Translations under genes and position numbers: made by a program
Shown: positions 41,470 to 50,908 of the stretch, in pieces
Layout: each line of letters begins with the position of its first letter
Position numbering within the stretch: position 1 is the stretch's first letter
DNA from: Opitutaceae bacterium
GTDB lineage: Bacteria; Verrucomicrobiota; Verrucomicrobiia; Opitutales; Opitutaceae
Reading direction: 5' to 3'
NCBI GenBank assembly: GCA_016794665.1
Contig: JAEUHB010000162.1
Span: forward strand, 20,889-84,888
DNA length: 64,000 nt
The notes under the pieces: generated by a model
What the model was told of the DNA's origin: nothing
Databases searched by the model: none
The model's input: only the letters and a program-made list of their open reading frames with translations

Positions 41470-42550
41470 ACGCATCCCGGCCGACGCCGCCGGCGCGCGC
41501 CAACGCTCGCGGCAGCTGCGCGACCGCGCGTTGCGCGCCGTAGGCATCCCTCTCCTCGGAATCGGTCTCCCGCGGCTGCTGGGCACCCTCGCCCCGCTCG
41601 GGCCCGACGACGCACGCTACTGGCTCGGCACCGCTTGGTTTCTCCTGCTCTCGCTTGCGCTCTGGATGGGCAACCGCTGGCTCCTCCTCCGCCTGAGCGC
41701 CCGCGCCGCCTGGACGGAGCAGCCCCGCCGCCGCCTCCTCGCGATCGCGGGGAGCATCGTGGCCTTTACACTGCCGGTCGCGGCGGCCTTCACCCTCGCG
41801 TGGTTCGCAGTGGACGCGCGGCCGGGCCTCGACTGGCCGGCTCTGGCGCTCACCCTGGCAGTGATCACACCGGCGGCCCTGCTGGTCTCGCACCTCTACG
41901 TCACCCTTTTCCTGATTCAAGATGGCCTCGAGGATCGCCTCGAACGGGAGCAGGCGGAACGGGCGAGGCTGGAGGCCGAACTCTCCACGCTGAAGAGCCA
42001 GCTCGCGCCGCACCTGATGTTTAACTCGCTGCACACCCTCGGCGTGATGATTCGCGAGGACCCGGCGGCGGCGCGCCAGTTCAACCAGCGCCTTGCCGAG
42101 ATCTGCCGCTACCTGCTCGCTCAGATCGATCGCGAGCTCGTGCCGTTGGCCGAGGAGCTGGCGTTCCTGCGCGAATATCTCGAGTTCGTGCGGCTGCGCT
42201 TTCCCGGCAGCGTGCGCGTGACCCTGCGCGGCTTTGCCGATCCCGCCGGCACGAGCGTGCCGCCCGCGGCGCTGCAGATGCTCCTCGAAAACGCGCTCAA
42301 GCACAACGCCCACGACGAGGGCGATCCCCTCGACATCACGGTCGACTTCGCGGGCGACACGATTCGCTTCGCCAACCCGCGGCGGCCCAGGGCGGCGGCC
42401 CCGGTGTCGACCGGCGTGGGCCTGCGCAACCTGCAAGGGCGCTGCCAGCGCACCGTGGGCCGCGCTCTCGTGGTGCACGAGAGCGAGCGGGAATTTGTCG
42501 TGCTGCTGCCGGTGCGGCGGGAAGCGAGCGCGATGGTCCGAGCCTCGTAG
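41462..42550 (+). CDS. LytS/YehU-type sensor histidine kinase
   Basis: 362 residues. Four membrane helices (about 28-45, 57-75, 92-115 and 127-150), a short coiled coil (DRLEREQAERARLEAELSTL), then a His_kinase domain with H184 in LAPHLMFNSLHTLG, and an ATPase domain with N box ALQMLLENALKHN and G box STGVGLRNLQGR. Such kinases normally pair with a LytTR response regulator, but none is in the window. It overlaps the hisN-like gene by 8 bases. Confidence 0.87.
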   Translation: MAERIPADAAGARQRSRQLRDRALRAVGIPLLGIGLPRLLGTLAPLGPDDARYWLGTAWFLLLSLALWMGNRWLLLRLSARAAWTEQPRRRLLAIAGSIVAFTLPVAAAFTLAWFAVDARPGLDWPALALTLAVITPAALLVSHLYVTLFLIQDGLEDRLEREQAERARLEAELSTLKSQLAPHLMFNSLHTLGVMIREDPAAARQFNQRLAEICRYLLAQIDRELVPLAEELAFLREYLEFVRLRFPGSVRVTLRGFADPAGTSVPPAALQMLLENALKHNAHDEGDPLDITVDFAGDTIRFANPRRPRAAAPVSTGVGLRNLQGRCQRTVGRALVVHESEREFVVLLPVRREASAMVRAS

Positions 42551-42555
42551 CGGCC

Positions 42556-42615
42556 GGTAGGGCGCGGCCTCCCCTCCGCGCCATTTGTGGCGGCGATCGG
42601 ATTCGCCGCCCTACC
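42556..42615. repeat. Three-stem palindromic repeat between convergent genes
   Basis: Outer arms ggtagggcg/cgccctacc (42556-42564 with 42607-42615) enclose two hairpins: 42561-42567/42576-42582 (ggcgcgg/ccgcgcc) and 42589-42596/42603-42610 (ggcggcga/tcgccgcc). The stems share bases, so alternative folds are possible. It fills the 65-base gap between the kinase and TonB receptor stops and may act as a bidirectional terminator. Confidence 0.7.
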
Positions 42616-44910
42616 CTAAAAACTCACGGTCGCCGTCACGCGCGAGTTGAGCCCCGGCTGCGCGAAGCGCTGCAGGTCCGCACGGCCGCGGTCGAGTTCG
42701 CGCACGTCCTGCCAGTGCCAGTATTGGCGGTCGGTGAGGTTGAACAGGCCGGCACTGAGGCGAACATGCTCCGAAACGTGCCAATAGCCCGAGAAGTCGA
42801 ACAGCGTCACGCCGCCAGGCACGAATTGCGCCGGCGTCGGCGGCCGGCCGTCCCACAGCGCGAGGATCGCGGATTTGTCGGCACGGCGCTGCGGCGCATG
42901 CGTGGTGCCGTTGAGGCGCACGCCCCACTTGTTCGCCGAGGTGTAGCTGAGCGCGCTCACCCATTTCGGCGGCTCGATTGAGTTGAGCGGCTTGTTGTCG
43001 GTGCGGTTGTCGCCCCGCGACCACGCGAAGGAGTTGGACCACGCGAAGCCGGCGAGCGCCTTTTCATAGTGGCCGAGGGGCAGCTCGACCGTCGCCTCGG
43101 CGCCGTGCACCCGCGCGCGGCGGATGTTCTTCGACTGGTAGATCACGGGATCGCCGGGCGTGCTCGGAAGCTGGGGATCGCGCGTGGGGCTGAAGGTCTC
43201 GATGAAGTTCGCGTAGTCATTGAAGAAAACGCTGACCACGTAGGTGGCGCCGGCGCGGCGCGCGCGCATGCCGACGTCGAAGCTGTCGCTCGTTTCCTCC
43301 TTGAGCGCAGGATTCGGCCGCGTGCGGTAGAAGACGGGCGGCGTGGTGAGATTCACAATCGAGCCGTTGAGGTCCTCGTTGGTGGGGTTGCGGAAGCCGC
43401 GATGGTAACGGGCAAAAAACGACTCCTGCGCGCTCACGCGCCAGAGCAGACCCAGCTTCGGCGCCAGCGACCACTCGTCGAAGCCCACGGGCGCGGTGCC
43501 CTTGGCGAGGTTCTGGTAGAGCCCGTCGTTCGTCACGCTGAGCTTGTAGTGATCGGCGCGCAGGCCCCAGGTGCCGACGAAGCGCTGCGCGGCATCGAGC
43601 GTGATTTCGTCCTGCGCGAAGAAGGCGTAGCGGTCGACCTTGCCGTCGGGGATGCGCTTGAGCGGGAAATTCTCGCCGACGAAAATCTTGTTCAGGAACG
43701 CGCCCGTCACGCCGTCGAACTGCGAGAAGTCCTCGTTGCGCTTCTGCTTGGTGCGCGAGCCGTCGAAGCCCCAGAGGATGCGGTGCGCGCGGTCCGCGAT
43801 GCGCGTGCCGCTCTCCACCTGCACGGAGGCGGACACGCCGCGGTTGCGGAAATCGGAATCACGCAGCCGCAGACGCGGCGCGAACACCTGCGGCGCAGGC
43901 GGCGGCGCGCCCACGGGGACGGACTGGCGTGTCTCGTAGGTCTCGCGGACCTTGGCGCCCTGCCAGGAGAGTCGCGCCTGCACGTTACGGAAATAGCCGG
44001 AACCACTCGTGAAATCGTAGCCGAGCGTCGCGCGGTCGCGCGTGATGCGCTGGCGGCCCGTCTGGCCGGCGAAGGTGGTGGTCACGAGGCTGGGAAACGA
44101 GGCATTCGTGGTCTTCGTAAAGGTCTCGGCCGTGAGGAAAAGCAGGTTGTCCTTTGTCGGCGCGAAGTCCGCGCGCACGAGCGCCGCGTCGATCTTGAAG
44201 CTCGAGGGATCGGCGGGATACGCGCCGTTGGGCTCGGCCTCGTGGCCTCGGCGGTGCGTGACGGTCGCGAGCGCCGAGACGCCGCCGGCACGCGCGGCGC
44301 CGCTGGCCGTGTGGGTCCACTCGCGAGTGGCCGAAGCGTAGGTAGAGGAGACGCCCGCGAGGGCGTCGCGCTTCGCGCCCGCAAACAGCGCCGCCGGCGC
44401 GGGACTGATGAAAGAAAGCACGCCGCCCACGGCATCCGAGCCGTAGAGCGCGGAGGCGGAGCCCTTAAGGATTTCCGCCGTGCGATAGAGCGAGGGCTCG
44501 AAATAGTCGCGGCCGATGAGCTGCGCGTTGCCAAACGTGAACTGCTCCGGCTGCCGCACGCCGTCGATTTGGATGAGCACGCGGTTGCCATCGAGGCCGC
44601 GGATGTTGACGGAGCGCGCCGCGGGGAAATTGCGCGGGGCATTGCCCGTCGCCCCAAACGCCGCCGGCACGGAGACGCCCGGCTCGCTGCGCGCGAGGTC
44701 GCGCAGGTTGGCGACGGGGTTGAGCAGGTCATTGAGCCGGAGCACCGACACGCTCGCCGGCACATCAGCCACCGGCTGCGCGATACGCGTGGCGGAGACC
44801 GTAATCTCGTCGAGCTGGATGGCGGGATCAGCCGCGGTCTGCGCGCGGACGGAAAACGCCGTGGCAAACGTTGCGAGGATGAGGGTCAGTCGCGCAGGGA
44901 GGGTCTTCAT
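42616..44910 (-). CDS. TonB-dependent outer-membrane receptor, heme/hemoglobin type
   Basis: 764 residues from the ATG at 44910, with signal peptide MKTLPARLTLILATFATAFS. TonB box-like LDEITVSATRIAQP follows. The plug domain carries NIRGLDGNRVLIQIDGVRQ and LKGSASALYGSDAVGGVL; the barrel has the FRNPTNEDLNG and NPALKEETSDSFDVG motifs of the hemoglobin/transferrin receptor family, and ends in a beta strand with Phe (RVTATVSF). Likely ligand is heme or a related iron source. No iron-uptake neighbours or clear Fur box were seen; it could be energised by the ExbB/ExbD pair at 23.5-24.7 kb. Confidence 0.9.
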   Translation of the reverse strand: MKTLPARLTLILATFATAFSVRAQTAADPAIQLDEITVSATRIAQPVADVPASVSVLRLNDLLNPVANLRDLARSEPGVSVPAAFGATGNAPRNFPAARSVNIRGLDGNRVLIQIDGVRQPEQFTFGNAQLIGRDYFEPSLYRTAEILKGSASALYGSDAVGGVLSFISPAPAALFAGAKRDALAGVSSTYASATREWTHTASGAARAGGVSALATVTHRRGHEAEPNGAYPADPSSFKIDAALVRADFAPTKDNLLFLTAETFTKTTNASFPSLVTTTFAGQTGRQRITRDRATLGYDFTSGSGYFRNVQARLSWQGAKVRETYETRQSVPVGAPPPAPQVFAPRLRLRDSDFRNRGVSASVQVESGTRIADRAHRILWGFDGSRTKQKRNEDFSQFDGVTGAFLNKIFVGENFPLKRIPDGKVDRYAFFAQDEITLDAAQRFVGTWGLRADHYKLSVTNDGLYQNLAKGTAPVGFDEWSLAPKLGLLWRVSAQESFFARYHRGFRNPTNEDLNGSIVNLTTPPVFYRTRPNPALKEETSDSFDVGMRARRAGATYVVSVFFNDYANFIETFSPTRDPQLPSTPGDPVIYQSKNIRRARVHGAEATVELPLGHYEKALAGFAWSNSFAWSRGDNRTDNKPLNSIEPPKWVSALSYTSANKWGVRLNGTTHAPQRRADKSAILALWDGRPPTPAQFVPGGVTLFDFSGYWHVSEHVRLSAGLFNLTDRQYWHWQDVRELDRGRADLQRFAQPGLNSRVTATVSF

Positions 44911-45042
44911 GAGTGCAGGCGGTAGGTCACCCTCCACGATGCCAACCTGCGGCGCAGGGCAATACCTGATTGCTGACGGAATGGAAAGATGCACGAGCTG
45001 GCCAACTTGACGCTCGTTATCACGCGAGGCAGCCTTGCCTGA

Positions 45043-45408
45043 ATGGGCGAGGTCTACATCGAGCTGCCGACCGCGTTTACAACAGCCGATACTGTCGGCC
45101 CGATCCTGATGTCGTTCTCCGGTGACAAGCTAACGGTGACTTTCGCCAACTTCCGCACCCCGCTTCACACGGTTATTTTCCGCAATGTTCGCGCGTTCTA
45201 TTGGTATGGATGGGAAAGCACGTCGCCCGAGGCACGTCCAGATCGTGTCTATGAAGTCAGAGACTCTGAATTTCTCGCCCCGTGGACTCGTTTCTGCGTC
45301 GAACGAACTCCCTTTCGGCATTTCAAATTGGGATTCAACGCAGAAGGGAAATTCCTCGATGTGGTCGCAACGCACCTGGACCACGTGCCACCCGCGCCGC
45401 AAGCATGA
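45043..45408 (+). CDS. Small protein of unknown function
   Basis: 121 residues, soluble. It begins MGEVYIELPTAFTTADTVGP and ends with HFKLGFNAEGKFLDVVATHL. The WYGWESTSPEARPDRVYEVR centre and this end recall a group of small hypothetical proteins (FRxVxAFRW...VYEV...FNA.G.LDV) found singly in several phyla, sometimes near toxin genes; I cannot name the family. GC content is lower than in the neighbours, suggesting recent acquisition. Stop is 21 bases from the convergent queF. Confidence 0.6.
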   Translation: MGEVYIELPTAFTTADTVGPILMSFSGDKLTVTFANFRTPLHTVIFRNVRAFYWYGWESTSPEARPDRVYEVRDSEFLAPWTRFCVERTPFRHFKLGFNAEGKFLDVVATHLDHVPPAPQA

Positions 45409-45429
45409 GAGGAGACAAACGGGGCGGCC

Positions 45430-45789
45430 TCACCGCCGCTTGTTCGCCGACCACTCGCACGTCACGCGGGACGTGAACCCGCCGCGGGCTTTCCAGTCGG
45501 CGATGATCGAGAGCGAACGCGGTTTCAGCGCGGCGCCGAGATCGTCGCAGATTTTGTTCGTCGCGGCCTCGAAGAAAATCCCCTCGTTGCGGAAGGCGTG
45601 GAAGTAGAGCTTGAGCGACTTGAGCTCGACGCACGCCTTGTCGGCCACGTAGCGCACGGTGATGTGCGCGAAGTCCGGGTGCCCCGTCATCGGGCAGAGC
45701 GACGTGAACTCGTGGTGCGTGTGCTCGATCAGGTAGTCGCGCTGCGGCGCGGGATTGGGAAATGTCTCGAGGATTTTCTTGTCGGCCAT
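45430..45789 (-). CDS. queF: NADPH-dependent 7-cyano-7-deazaguanine reductase
   Basis: 119 residues, the short unimodular form. It reduces preQ0 to preQ1 in queuosine synthesis. The catalytic Cys is C32 in TSLCPMTGHPDFAH, with D39; the QueF motif VELKSLKLY follows at 54-62 and the NEGIFFE element after it. An upstream in-frame ATG at 45816 lies inside a repeat and is rejected. No other que genes are in the window. The repeat at 45797-45823 lies 7 bases upstream of the start codon. Confidence 0.94.
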   Translation of the reverse strand: MADKKILETFPNPAPQRDYLIEHTHHEFTSLCPMTGHPDFAHITVRYVADKACVELKSLKLYFHAFRNEGIFFEAATNKICDDLGAALKPRSLSIIADWKARGGFTSRVTCEWSANKRR

Positions 45790-45796
45790 GATGGGC

Positions 45797-45823
45797 CCAC
45801 GGAACACACGGAACACACGGAAA
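45797..45823. repeat. Single arm of the cacgraaca-type repeat beside the queF start
   Basis: ccacggaacacacggaacac continues with acggaaa over 27 bases, the same iterated design as each arm at 40598-40690 with G for A at three places. Its distance from the queF ATG (7 bases) nearly equals that between the arm and the exonuclease ATG (6 bases from the CCACG core). Confidence 0.8.
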
Positions 45824-45843
45824 GAAAGCCGATTCTCTCCATG

Positions 45844-45937
45844 GTCATTCTGAGCGGAGCGAAGAGTCCGGCACGAGTTGCGAAGCCCTCATGCTCCGCG
45901 CCCGCCCAGGTGGATTCTTCGCTGCGCTCAGGATGAC
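45844..45937. repeat. 26-base inverted repeat, gtcattctgag type
   Basis: Left arm 45844-45869 and right arm 45912-45937 match at 23 of 26 bases as reverse complements (gtcattctgagcggagcgaa against ttcgctgcgctcaggatgac). A truncated relative lies at 57358-57426. It fills the queF-rny gap together with the preceding repeat. Confidence 0.8.
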
Positions 45938-46002
45938 AAACTCTCCAACCTACACTCCCTGCCACCAACCATCCGCGGGTTTGGTTTGTTTCGCGGGCTC
46001 TT

Positions 46003-47589
46003 CTACGTCGCGGTCTCAGTGAAGCGGCTTTCGCGGATGACGGTGATCTTAATCGTGCTGGGGTATTGCAGCTCGGCTTCGATGCGCTTGCGGAGTTCCT
46101 TGGCGATTTCGCGGGCGCGGTCGTCGGTCACCTCCATCGGCGAGACGACGACGCGGATTTCGCGGCCGGCTTGGATCGCGAAGGCTTGCTGCACGCCCGC
46201 GAGCGAGAGCGCGAGGCTCTCGAGGCGGCCGAGGCGCTGGATGTAGCCGGTCATTGACTCGGCGCGCGCGCCGGGGCGGACCGCGGAGATGGTGTCGGCG
46301 AGGATGACGAGGCCGGCGTAGACGGTCTCGGGCTTCACCTCCTCGTGGTGCGCGGCGACGGCGTTCACGACAATGGGGGTCTCGCCGTAGCGCTTGATGA
46401 ACTCGGCGCCAATCACGGCGTGGCTGCCCTCGAGCTCGCCGGGCACGCCCTTGCCAATGTCGTGGAGCAGGCCGGCGCGCTTGGCGACGTTGGGATCGAG
46501 GCCGACCTCGCTGGCGATCACGGACGCGAGGAACGCGGTCTCGACCGAGTGATCGAGCACGTTTTGGTTGTAGGAAAAGCGGTATTTGAGCCGGCCGAGC
46601 AGCTTGATGATCTCGGGGTGGAGGCCGTTGATGTTGAGCTTGGACACCGCGTCCTCGCCGGCCTGCGTCGTCACGAGCTCGATCTCCTCCTGGGCGCGCT
46701 TCACGAATTCCTCGATGCTGGCGGGGTGGATGCGGCCGTCCTTCACGAGGCCGTCGAGCGCGACGCGCGCGACCTCGCGGCGCACGGGATCGAAGGACGA
46801 GACAAGCACCATCTGCGGCGACTCGTCGATGAGGAGCGTGACGCCGGTGGCGGCCTCGAAGGATTTGATGTTGCGGCCCTCGCGGCCGATGATGCGGCCC
46901 TTCATCTCCTCGCTCGGGAGCGCGATGATGGTCGCGGTGAGATCGTTGTTGGGCTTGCTGGCGATCCGCTGCATCGCGGCGATCAGGATGCGGCGGGAGT
47001 CATTCTGGAGCTCCTGCTCGGATTTCTCGAGCGTGGCGCGGCGGAGGGCACGGAGTTCGTCCTGGCACTCCAGCATGACCTCGTCACGGAGCGCGGCCCG
47101 GACCTGATCGGCATCGAGCTGGGAGACGCCCTCGAGGCGCTTGCGCACATTCTTGGAGAGATCGCGGATGGCGTCACGCGCGGTCTTGATGGCGGCGCCC
47201 TCGCGATTCAGGCGCTCCTGGCGCTGCTCGAGCTGGTAGTCGAGGAGCGCGAGGGACTCCTCGTGCGCGCGGATCTCGCGGAGGCGGACATCGCTCTCGA
47301 TCTCGCGGCGGTCGAGCTCGCGGTTCAGCTCGGCGCGCTTCTCGGCGATCTCGGCCTCGGCCTTTTGCTTCAGCTCCTCCGCGGCGACGGCGGCCTCGCG
47401 GCGCGCGACCTCGACGAGCTCGGCGGCCTGCTCGCGGGCGTTGCGGCGCATCTGGCGGGTCAGCTTCCAGGCGATGAAGAAACCGACGCCGCTGCCGACC
47501 ACGACAAACACCGCCGCGAGCGCCCAATCGTAGAGCGGATCGCTTTCGGAGAACACGGAGGCCAGCACGGTTGTGCGCGCGAAAATCAA
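46003..47589 (-). CDS. rny: Ribonuclease Y
   Basis: 528 residues. Membrane anchor at about 20-42 (WALAAVFVVVGSGVGFFIAW), a long coiled coil to about 190, a KH domain (MKGRIIGREGRNIKSFEAAT) and an HD domain (HDIGKGVPGELEGSHAVIG; HHEEVKPETVY). It is the endoribonuclease starting mRNA decay in bacteria lacking RNase E-centred degradosomes. The window also encodes an RNase G/E-type enzyme. It is divergent from rodA. Confidence 0.96.
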   Translation of the reverse strand: MIFARTTVLASVFSESDPLYDWALAAVFVVVGSGVGFFIAWKLTRQMRRNAREQAAELVEVARREAAVAAEELKQKAEAEIAEKRAELNRELDRREIESDVRLREIRAHEESLALLDYQLEQRQERLNREGAAIKTARDAIRDLSKNVRKRLEGVSQLDADQVRAALRDEVMLECQDELRALRRATLEKSEQELQNDSRRILIAAMQRIASKPNNDLTATIIALPSEEMKGRIIGREGRNIKSFEAATGVTLLIDESPQMVLVSSFDPVRREVARVALDGLVKDGRIHPASIEEFVKRAQEEIELVTTQAGEDAVSKLNINGLHPEIIKLLGRLKYRFSYNQNVLDHSVETAFLASVIASEVGLDPNVAKRAGLLHDIGKGVPGELEGSHAVIGAEFIKRYGETPIVVNAVAAHHEEVKPETVYAGLVILADTISAVRPGARAESMTGYIQRLGRLESLALSLAGVQQAFAIQAGREIRVVVSPMEVTDDRAREIAKELRKRIEAELQYPSTIKITVIRESRFTETAT

Positions 47590-47662
47590 GGGAGGCGCAC
47601 GGTAGGCCGGGAGGGGAGAACCTCAAGTCTTCTTCCGGCCTTGCGCCGCGCGGGCGCGCGGC

Positions 47663-48940
47663 GTGGAGTCGCCGCGACGCCACGTGCAAAGCCTCCTCCG
47701 CCTCGATTTCCGTCGCCTCTTCCAGCCCACCACCCGGGCCAACTGGGACTGGCTGACGCCGCTCGCGCTCATCGGGCTGAGCCTGATCGGCGTGGCGTTC
47801 ATCTACTCGGCGGGCCTGGAGTCGACGCAGCACCGCAACGACTGGATGAAGCAGGTCGTGTTTCTCGGGCTCGGAGCGGGGCTCTACGCCGGCGTGTCGC
47901 TGGTGGACTACCGGTTCTGGTTCAGCCTCGCGCACTGGATCTACGCAGCGTTCATGGTGCCGCTGCTGATTGTGCTCATCCCGGGCGTGGGCGGCGGGGC
48001 GGTGGAACAATGGAACGCGACCCGCTGGATCAACCTCGGTTATTTTTCCTACCAGCCGTCCGAGACCGCCAAGATCGCCGTGCTCCTGATCACGGCCAGT
48101 GTGCTCGTCCACGCCAAGATCGGCACGATGCGGCAGTCACTGGGCACGCTGGGGAAATTGGCCCTTGCGGTGGGAGCGCCCATGTTCCTTATCCTGATTC
48201 AGCCCGACCTCAAGTCGGCCATCGTCCTGCCCCCCATGGTTTTTTCCATGCTCTACGTCTCGAAGCTGTCGCCGCGTTTCTTCGCCGGCGCGCTGGGGGT
48301 CTTCCTGCTCCTCATGGGCCTCGTGGCCTGGGACGCGGCGCGCTACGTGAAGTTCATGGACGCGCACGGCTACACCTACGGGCGCGACAACAAGAAGTTC
48401 GAGCAGGAGGGAAACCCCATCCTGCCGTTTCACGACTACCAGCGGAACCGGATCCTGACATTTGCGTGGCCCGACAAGATCGATCCGCGGGGCGTGGGCG
48501 CTTCCTACAATCTCCAGCAATCCCTGATCTCCGTCGGCAGCGGCGGCTTGGTCGGCAAGGGCTGGACGGACGGGACGCAAGCGCAGCTCGGCTACCTGCC
48601 GCGCACGGTCGCGCACAACGATTTCATTTTCTCGGTCATCGCCGAGGAGAAAGGTTTTCTGGGAAGCCTCACGGTTCTCAGCCTGTTTGCAGTGGTGCTG
48701 TTCAACGGCATTCGCACCGCCGGTTCCGCCCGGGACCGGCTCGGCACCCTCATCGCCATCGGCGTGACGGTGCTGTTTCTGGTGCATGTGTTCGTGAACA
48801 TCGCCATGACCATCGGGCTGGTGCCCATCACGGGCATACCGCTTCCCTTCATCAGCTACGGTGGCTCCTTTGTGCTCAGTTGCTGCTTGCTGCAAGGACT
48901 GGTCCAGAGTGTCTGGCGCTTCAGGAGGGATTTCACATGA
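47663..48940 (+). CDS. rodA: Rod-shape-determining glycosyltransferase RodA
   Basis: 425 residues, SEDS family, about ten membrane helices. The glycosyltransferase loop with GVGASYNLQQSLISVGSGGL and GYLPRTVAHNDFIFSVIAEE, and the ITGIPLPFISYGGSFVLS end, match RodA/FtsW; the position and SYQPSETAKIAVLL favour RodA. It polymerises peptidoglycan with a class B PBP, which is absent from the window. GTG at 47663 is used, with a second GTG at 47684 possible. A low-complexity insert (KFMDAHGYTYGRDNKKFEQE) enlarges one loop. Confidence 0.93.
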   Translation: MESPRRHVQSLLRLDFRRLFQPTTRANWDWLTPLALIGLSLIGVAFIYSAGLESTQHRNDWMKQVVFLGLGAGLYAGVSLVDYRFWFSLAHWIYAAFMVPLLIVLIPGVGGGAVEQWNATRWINLGYFSYQPSETAKIAVLLITASVLVHAKIGTMRQSLGTLGKLALAVGAPMFLILIQPDLKSAIVLPPMVFSMLYVSKLSPRFFAGALGVFLLLMGLVAWDAARYVKFMDAHGYTYGRDNKKFEQEGNPILPFHDYQRNRILTFAWPDKIDPRGVGASYNLQQSLISVGSGGLVGKGWTDGTQAQLGYLPRTVAHNDFIFSVIAEEKGFLGSLTVLSLFAVVLFNGIRTAGSARDRLGTLIAIGVTVLFLVHVFVNIAMTIGLVPITGIPLPFISYGGSFVLSCCLLQGLVQSVWRFRRDFT

Positions 48941-49036
48941 GATCCCCTCTTCGCGCCCACGACCGCTCTGCCGGGATTTCCTGCGCCGCAACCGATTCAC
49001 CGGGGGTCGCCGGCTTCAACCCACACGACACCCGCC

Positions 49037-50782
49037 ATGAGCGAACGATCCCAACCCACCGGCGTCCCACCCGACGCCGCGCAAAAGTATGACGAGGAAC
49101 TCGTCAACCCACCCGCCCCCACCGAATCTGCGCCCGTCAGCGCCGAGGAGCTGAAAGCCGGCGCCGACGAGCGCGCGAAAAACCGCCCGTTCCTCCAGAA
49201 GATCCTCGCGATCTTCCAGAAGGACAAGGGCGCCTATCGCGAGCTTATCATCAACTCCGAGCCGCTCGAGAAGCGCGTCGCGCTCCTCATCGACGGCCGC
49301 CTCGAGAAATTCGAAATCGAGCGCGAATCCGACAACCGGATGGTCGGCGGCATCTACAAGGGCCGCATCAAGAACCTCGACCCCGGCCTCAAGGCCGCCT
49401 TCGTCGACATCGGCTACACCAAGAACGCGTTTCTCCACTACTGGGACATGATCCCAGCCGCGGCGGACAACTCCGTCGAGGTCGTCCGCGTCAACCGCCG
49501 CAAAGGCGCGCCCGAAAAGCCCGCCGAGCCCACGACCAAGGACATCCCGAACCTCTACCCCCCCGGGTCCGAGATTGTAATCCAAGTGACGAAGGGCCCC
49601 ATCGGCACCAAGGGCCCGCGCACCACGACCAACCTCTCGATCCCTGGCCGCTACCTCATCCTCACGCCGTTCTCCGATGGCTGCGGCATCTCCCGCAAGA
49701 TCGAGGATCCCGCCGAGCGCAAGCGCCTCAAGACCCTCATCAACGAGCTCACCATCCCCGAAGGCGTGGGCGTGATCGTCCGCACCGCCGGCGAGGGGAA
49801 AAAGGCGCGCTACTTCGTGCGCGACCTCCACATCCTCCTCAAGACATGGGAAGGCATCCAGGCCAAGATCAAGAGCGACCGCCCGCCCGCGTGCCTCTAC
49901 CAGGAACCCGATCTCGTCGAGCGCACCGTGCGGGACTTCCTCACCGAGGAAGTCGACCGCGTGCTCATCGACCGCGCGGATGATCACGAGCGCACCCAGA
50001 AGCTCGTCGGCCAGATCTCCAAGCGCAGCGCCGCCAAGATCGCGCTCTACAAGGACAGCATCCCGATCTTCGAGCGCTTCAACATCGAGCGCCAAATCGA
50101 GCAGACCGGCCAGCGCAAGGTCCCGCTCCCCTCCGGCGGCGAGATCATCATCGACGAGACCGAGGCGCTCATCGCCATCGACGTGAACACCGGCTCCCAC
50201 AAGAACCGCGGCGGCGACGAGAAGAACGTCATTTACGCCGTGAACCTCGAGGCCGCCGCCGAGATCGCCCGCCAGATCCGCCTGCGGAACCTGGGTGGTT
50301 TGATCATCATGGACTTCATCGACATGAAGGAGCGGCGCCACCGCAACGCCGTCTACGAGAAGATGGTCGAGCTGATGGCGTCCGACAAAGCCAAGAACCA
50401 CATCCTCCCGATCTCGTCGCTCGGCATCATGCAGATGACCCGCCAGCGCCAGCAGGAGTCGCTCTCGAGCAATCTCTACAACGACTGCCCCTACTGCCGC
50501 GGCCGCGGCATCGTGAAGAGCGCGACGACCATGAGCGTCGAGTTGCAGCGCAAGCTCTCCTCCGTGGTCCGCCGGTTACAACTGCGCAACGACGGCAAGG
50601 AGTATTCGCTGCGCGTGCTCGTGCACCCGAGCATCCTCGAGCGCCTGCGCAGCGAGGACGCCGACCTGCTCGTGCGCATGGAGAAGCTCTTCAAGGTCAA
50701 GTTGGCCTTCCGCGCGGACCTCAACTACCACGTCGAAAACTTCAAGATTCTCAACGCGGAGACCGGCGAGGAATACCGGTAG
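49037..50782 (+). CDS. rng: Ribonuclease G/E family endoribonuclease
   Basis: 581 residues. About 75 residues of unconserved N terminus precede the S1 domain ([20 protein letters not shown]). The catalytic domain has [11 protein letters not shown] and [20 protein letters not shown] with metal-binding Asp residues, and a zinc-link motif CPYCRGRG. It lacks the long degradosome tail of RNase E. It processes rRNA and mRNA. Its terminator follows at 50813. Confidence 0.95.
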   Translation: MSERSQPTGVPPDAAQKYDEELVNPPAPTESAPVSAEELKAGADERAKNRPFLQKILAIFQKDKGAYRELIINSEPLEKRVALLIDGRLEKFEIERESDNRMVGGIYKGRIKNLDPGLKAAFVDIGYTKNAFLHYWDMIPAAADNSVEVVRVNRRKGAPEKPAEPTTKDIPNLYPPGSEIVIQVTKGPIGTKGPRTTTNLSIPGRYLILTPFSDGCGISRKIEDPAERKRLKTLINELTIPEGVGVIVRTAGEGKKARYFVRDLHILLKTWEGIQAKIKSDRPPACLYQEPDLVERTVRDFLTEEVDRVLIDRADDHERTQKLVGQISKRSAAKIALYKDSIPIFERFNIERQIEQTGQRKVPLPSGGEIIIDETEALIAIDVNTGSHKNRGGDEKNVIYAVNLEAAAEIARQIRLRNLGGLIIMDFIDMKERRHRNAVYEKMVELMASDKAKNHILPISSLGIMQMTRQRQQESLSSNLYNDCPYCRGRGIVKSATTMSVELQRKLSSVVRRLQLRNDGKEYSLRVLVHPSILERLRSEDADLLVRMEKLFKVKLAFRADLNYHVENFKILNAETGEEYR

Positions 50783-50812
50783 GCACCGCGAATCCGTCAC
50801 GCTTCCAACAAG

Positions 50813-50845
50813 CAGGCCGCTCCTCACCGAGCGGCCTGTATTTTT
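50813..50845 (+). terminator. Rho-independent terminator after rng
   Basis: A perfect 10-base stem caggccgctc/gagcggcctg (50813-50822 with 50829-50838), 6-base loop, then TATTTTTCC. It lies 30 bases after the rng stop. Confidence 0.88.
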
Positions 50846-50908
50846 CCGGGGATTCCTCCGCGAGCGAATCGCGCCGGCCAAATCCGCGGCTCAATCACCA
50901 AGGCCCGG

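Noticed and set aside
44911..45042. Possible riboswitch or Fur site upstream of the TonB receptor
   Set aside because: I looked for TPP, cobalamin and Fur-box patterns and found no convincing match.
45179..45402. Minus-strand frame opposite the small gene at 45043
   Set aside because: The plus-strand frame has the coherent family-like pattern; the minus frame has none.
46345..49092. 915-residue plus-strand frame across rny and rodA
   Set aside because: Spans two real genes in the wrong frame; no domain content.
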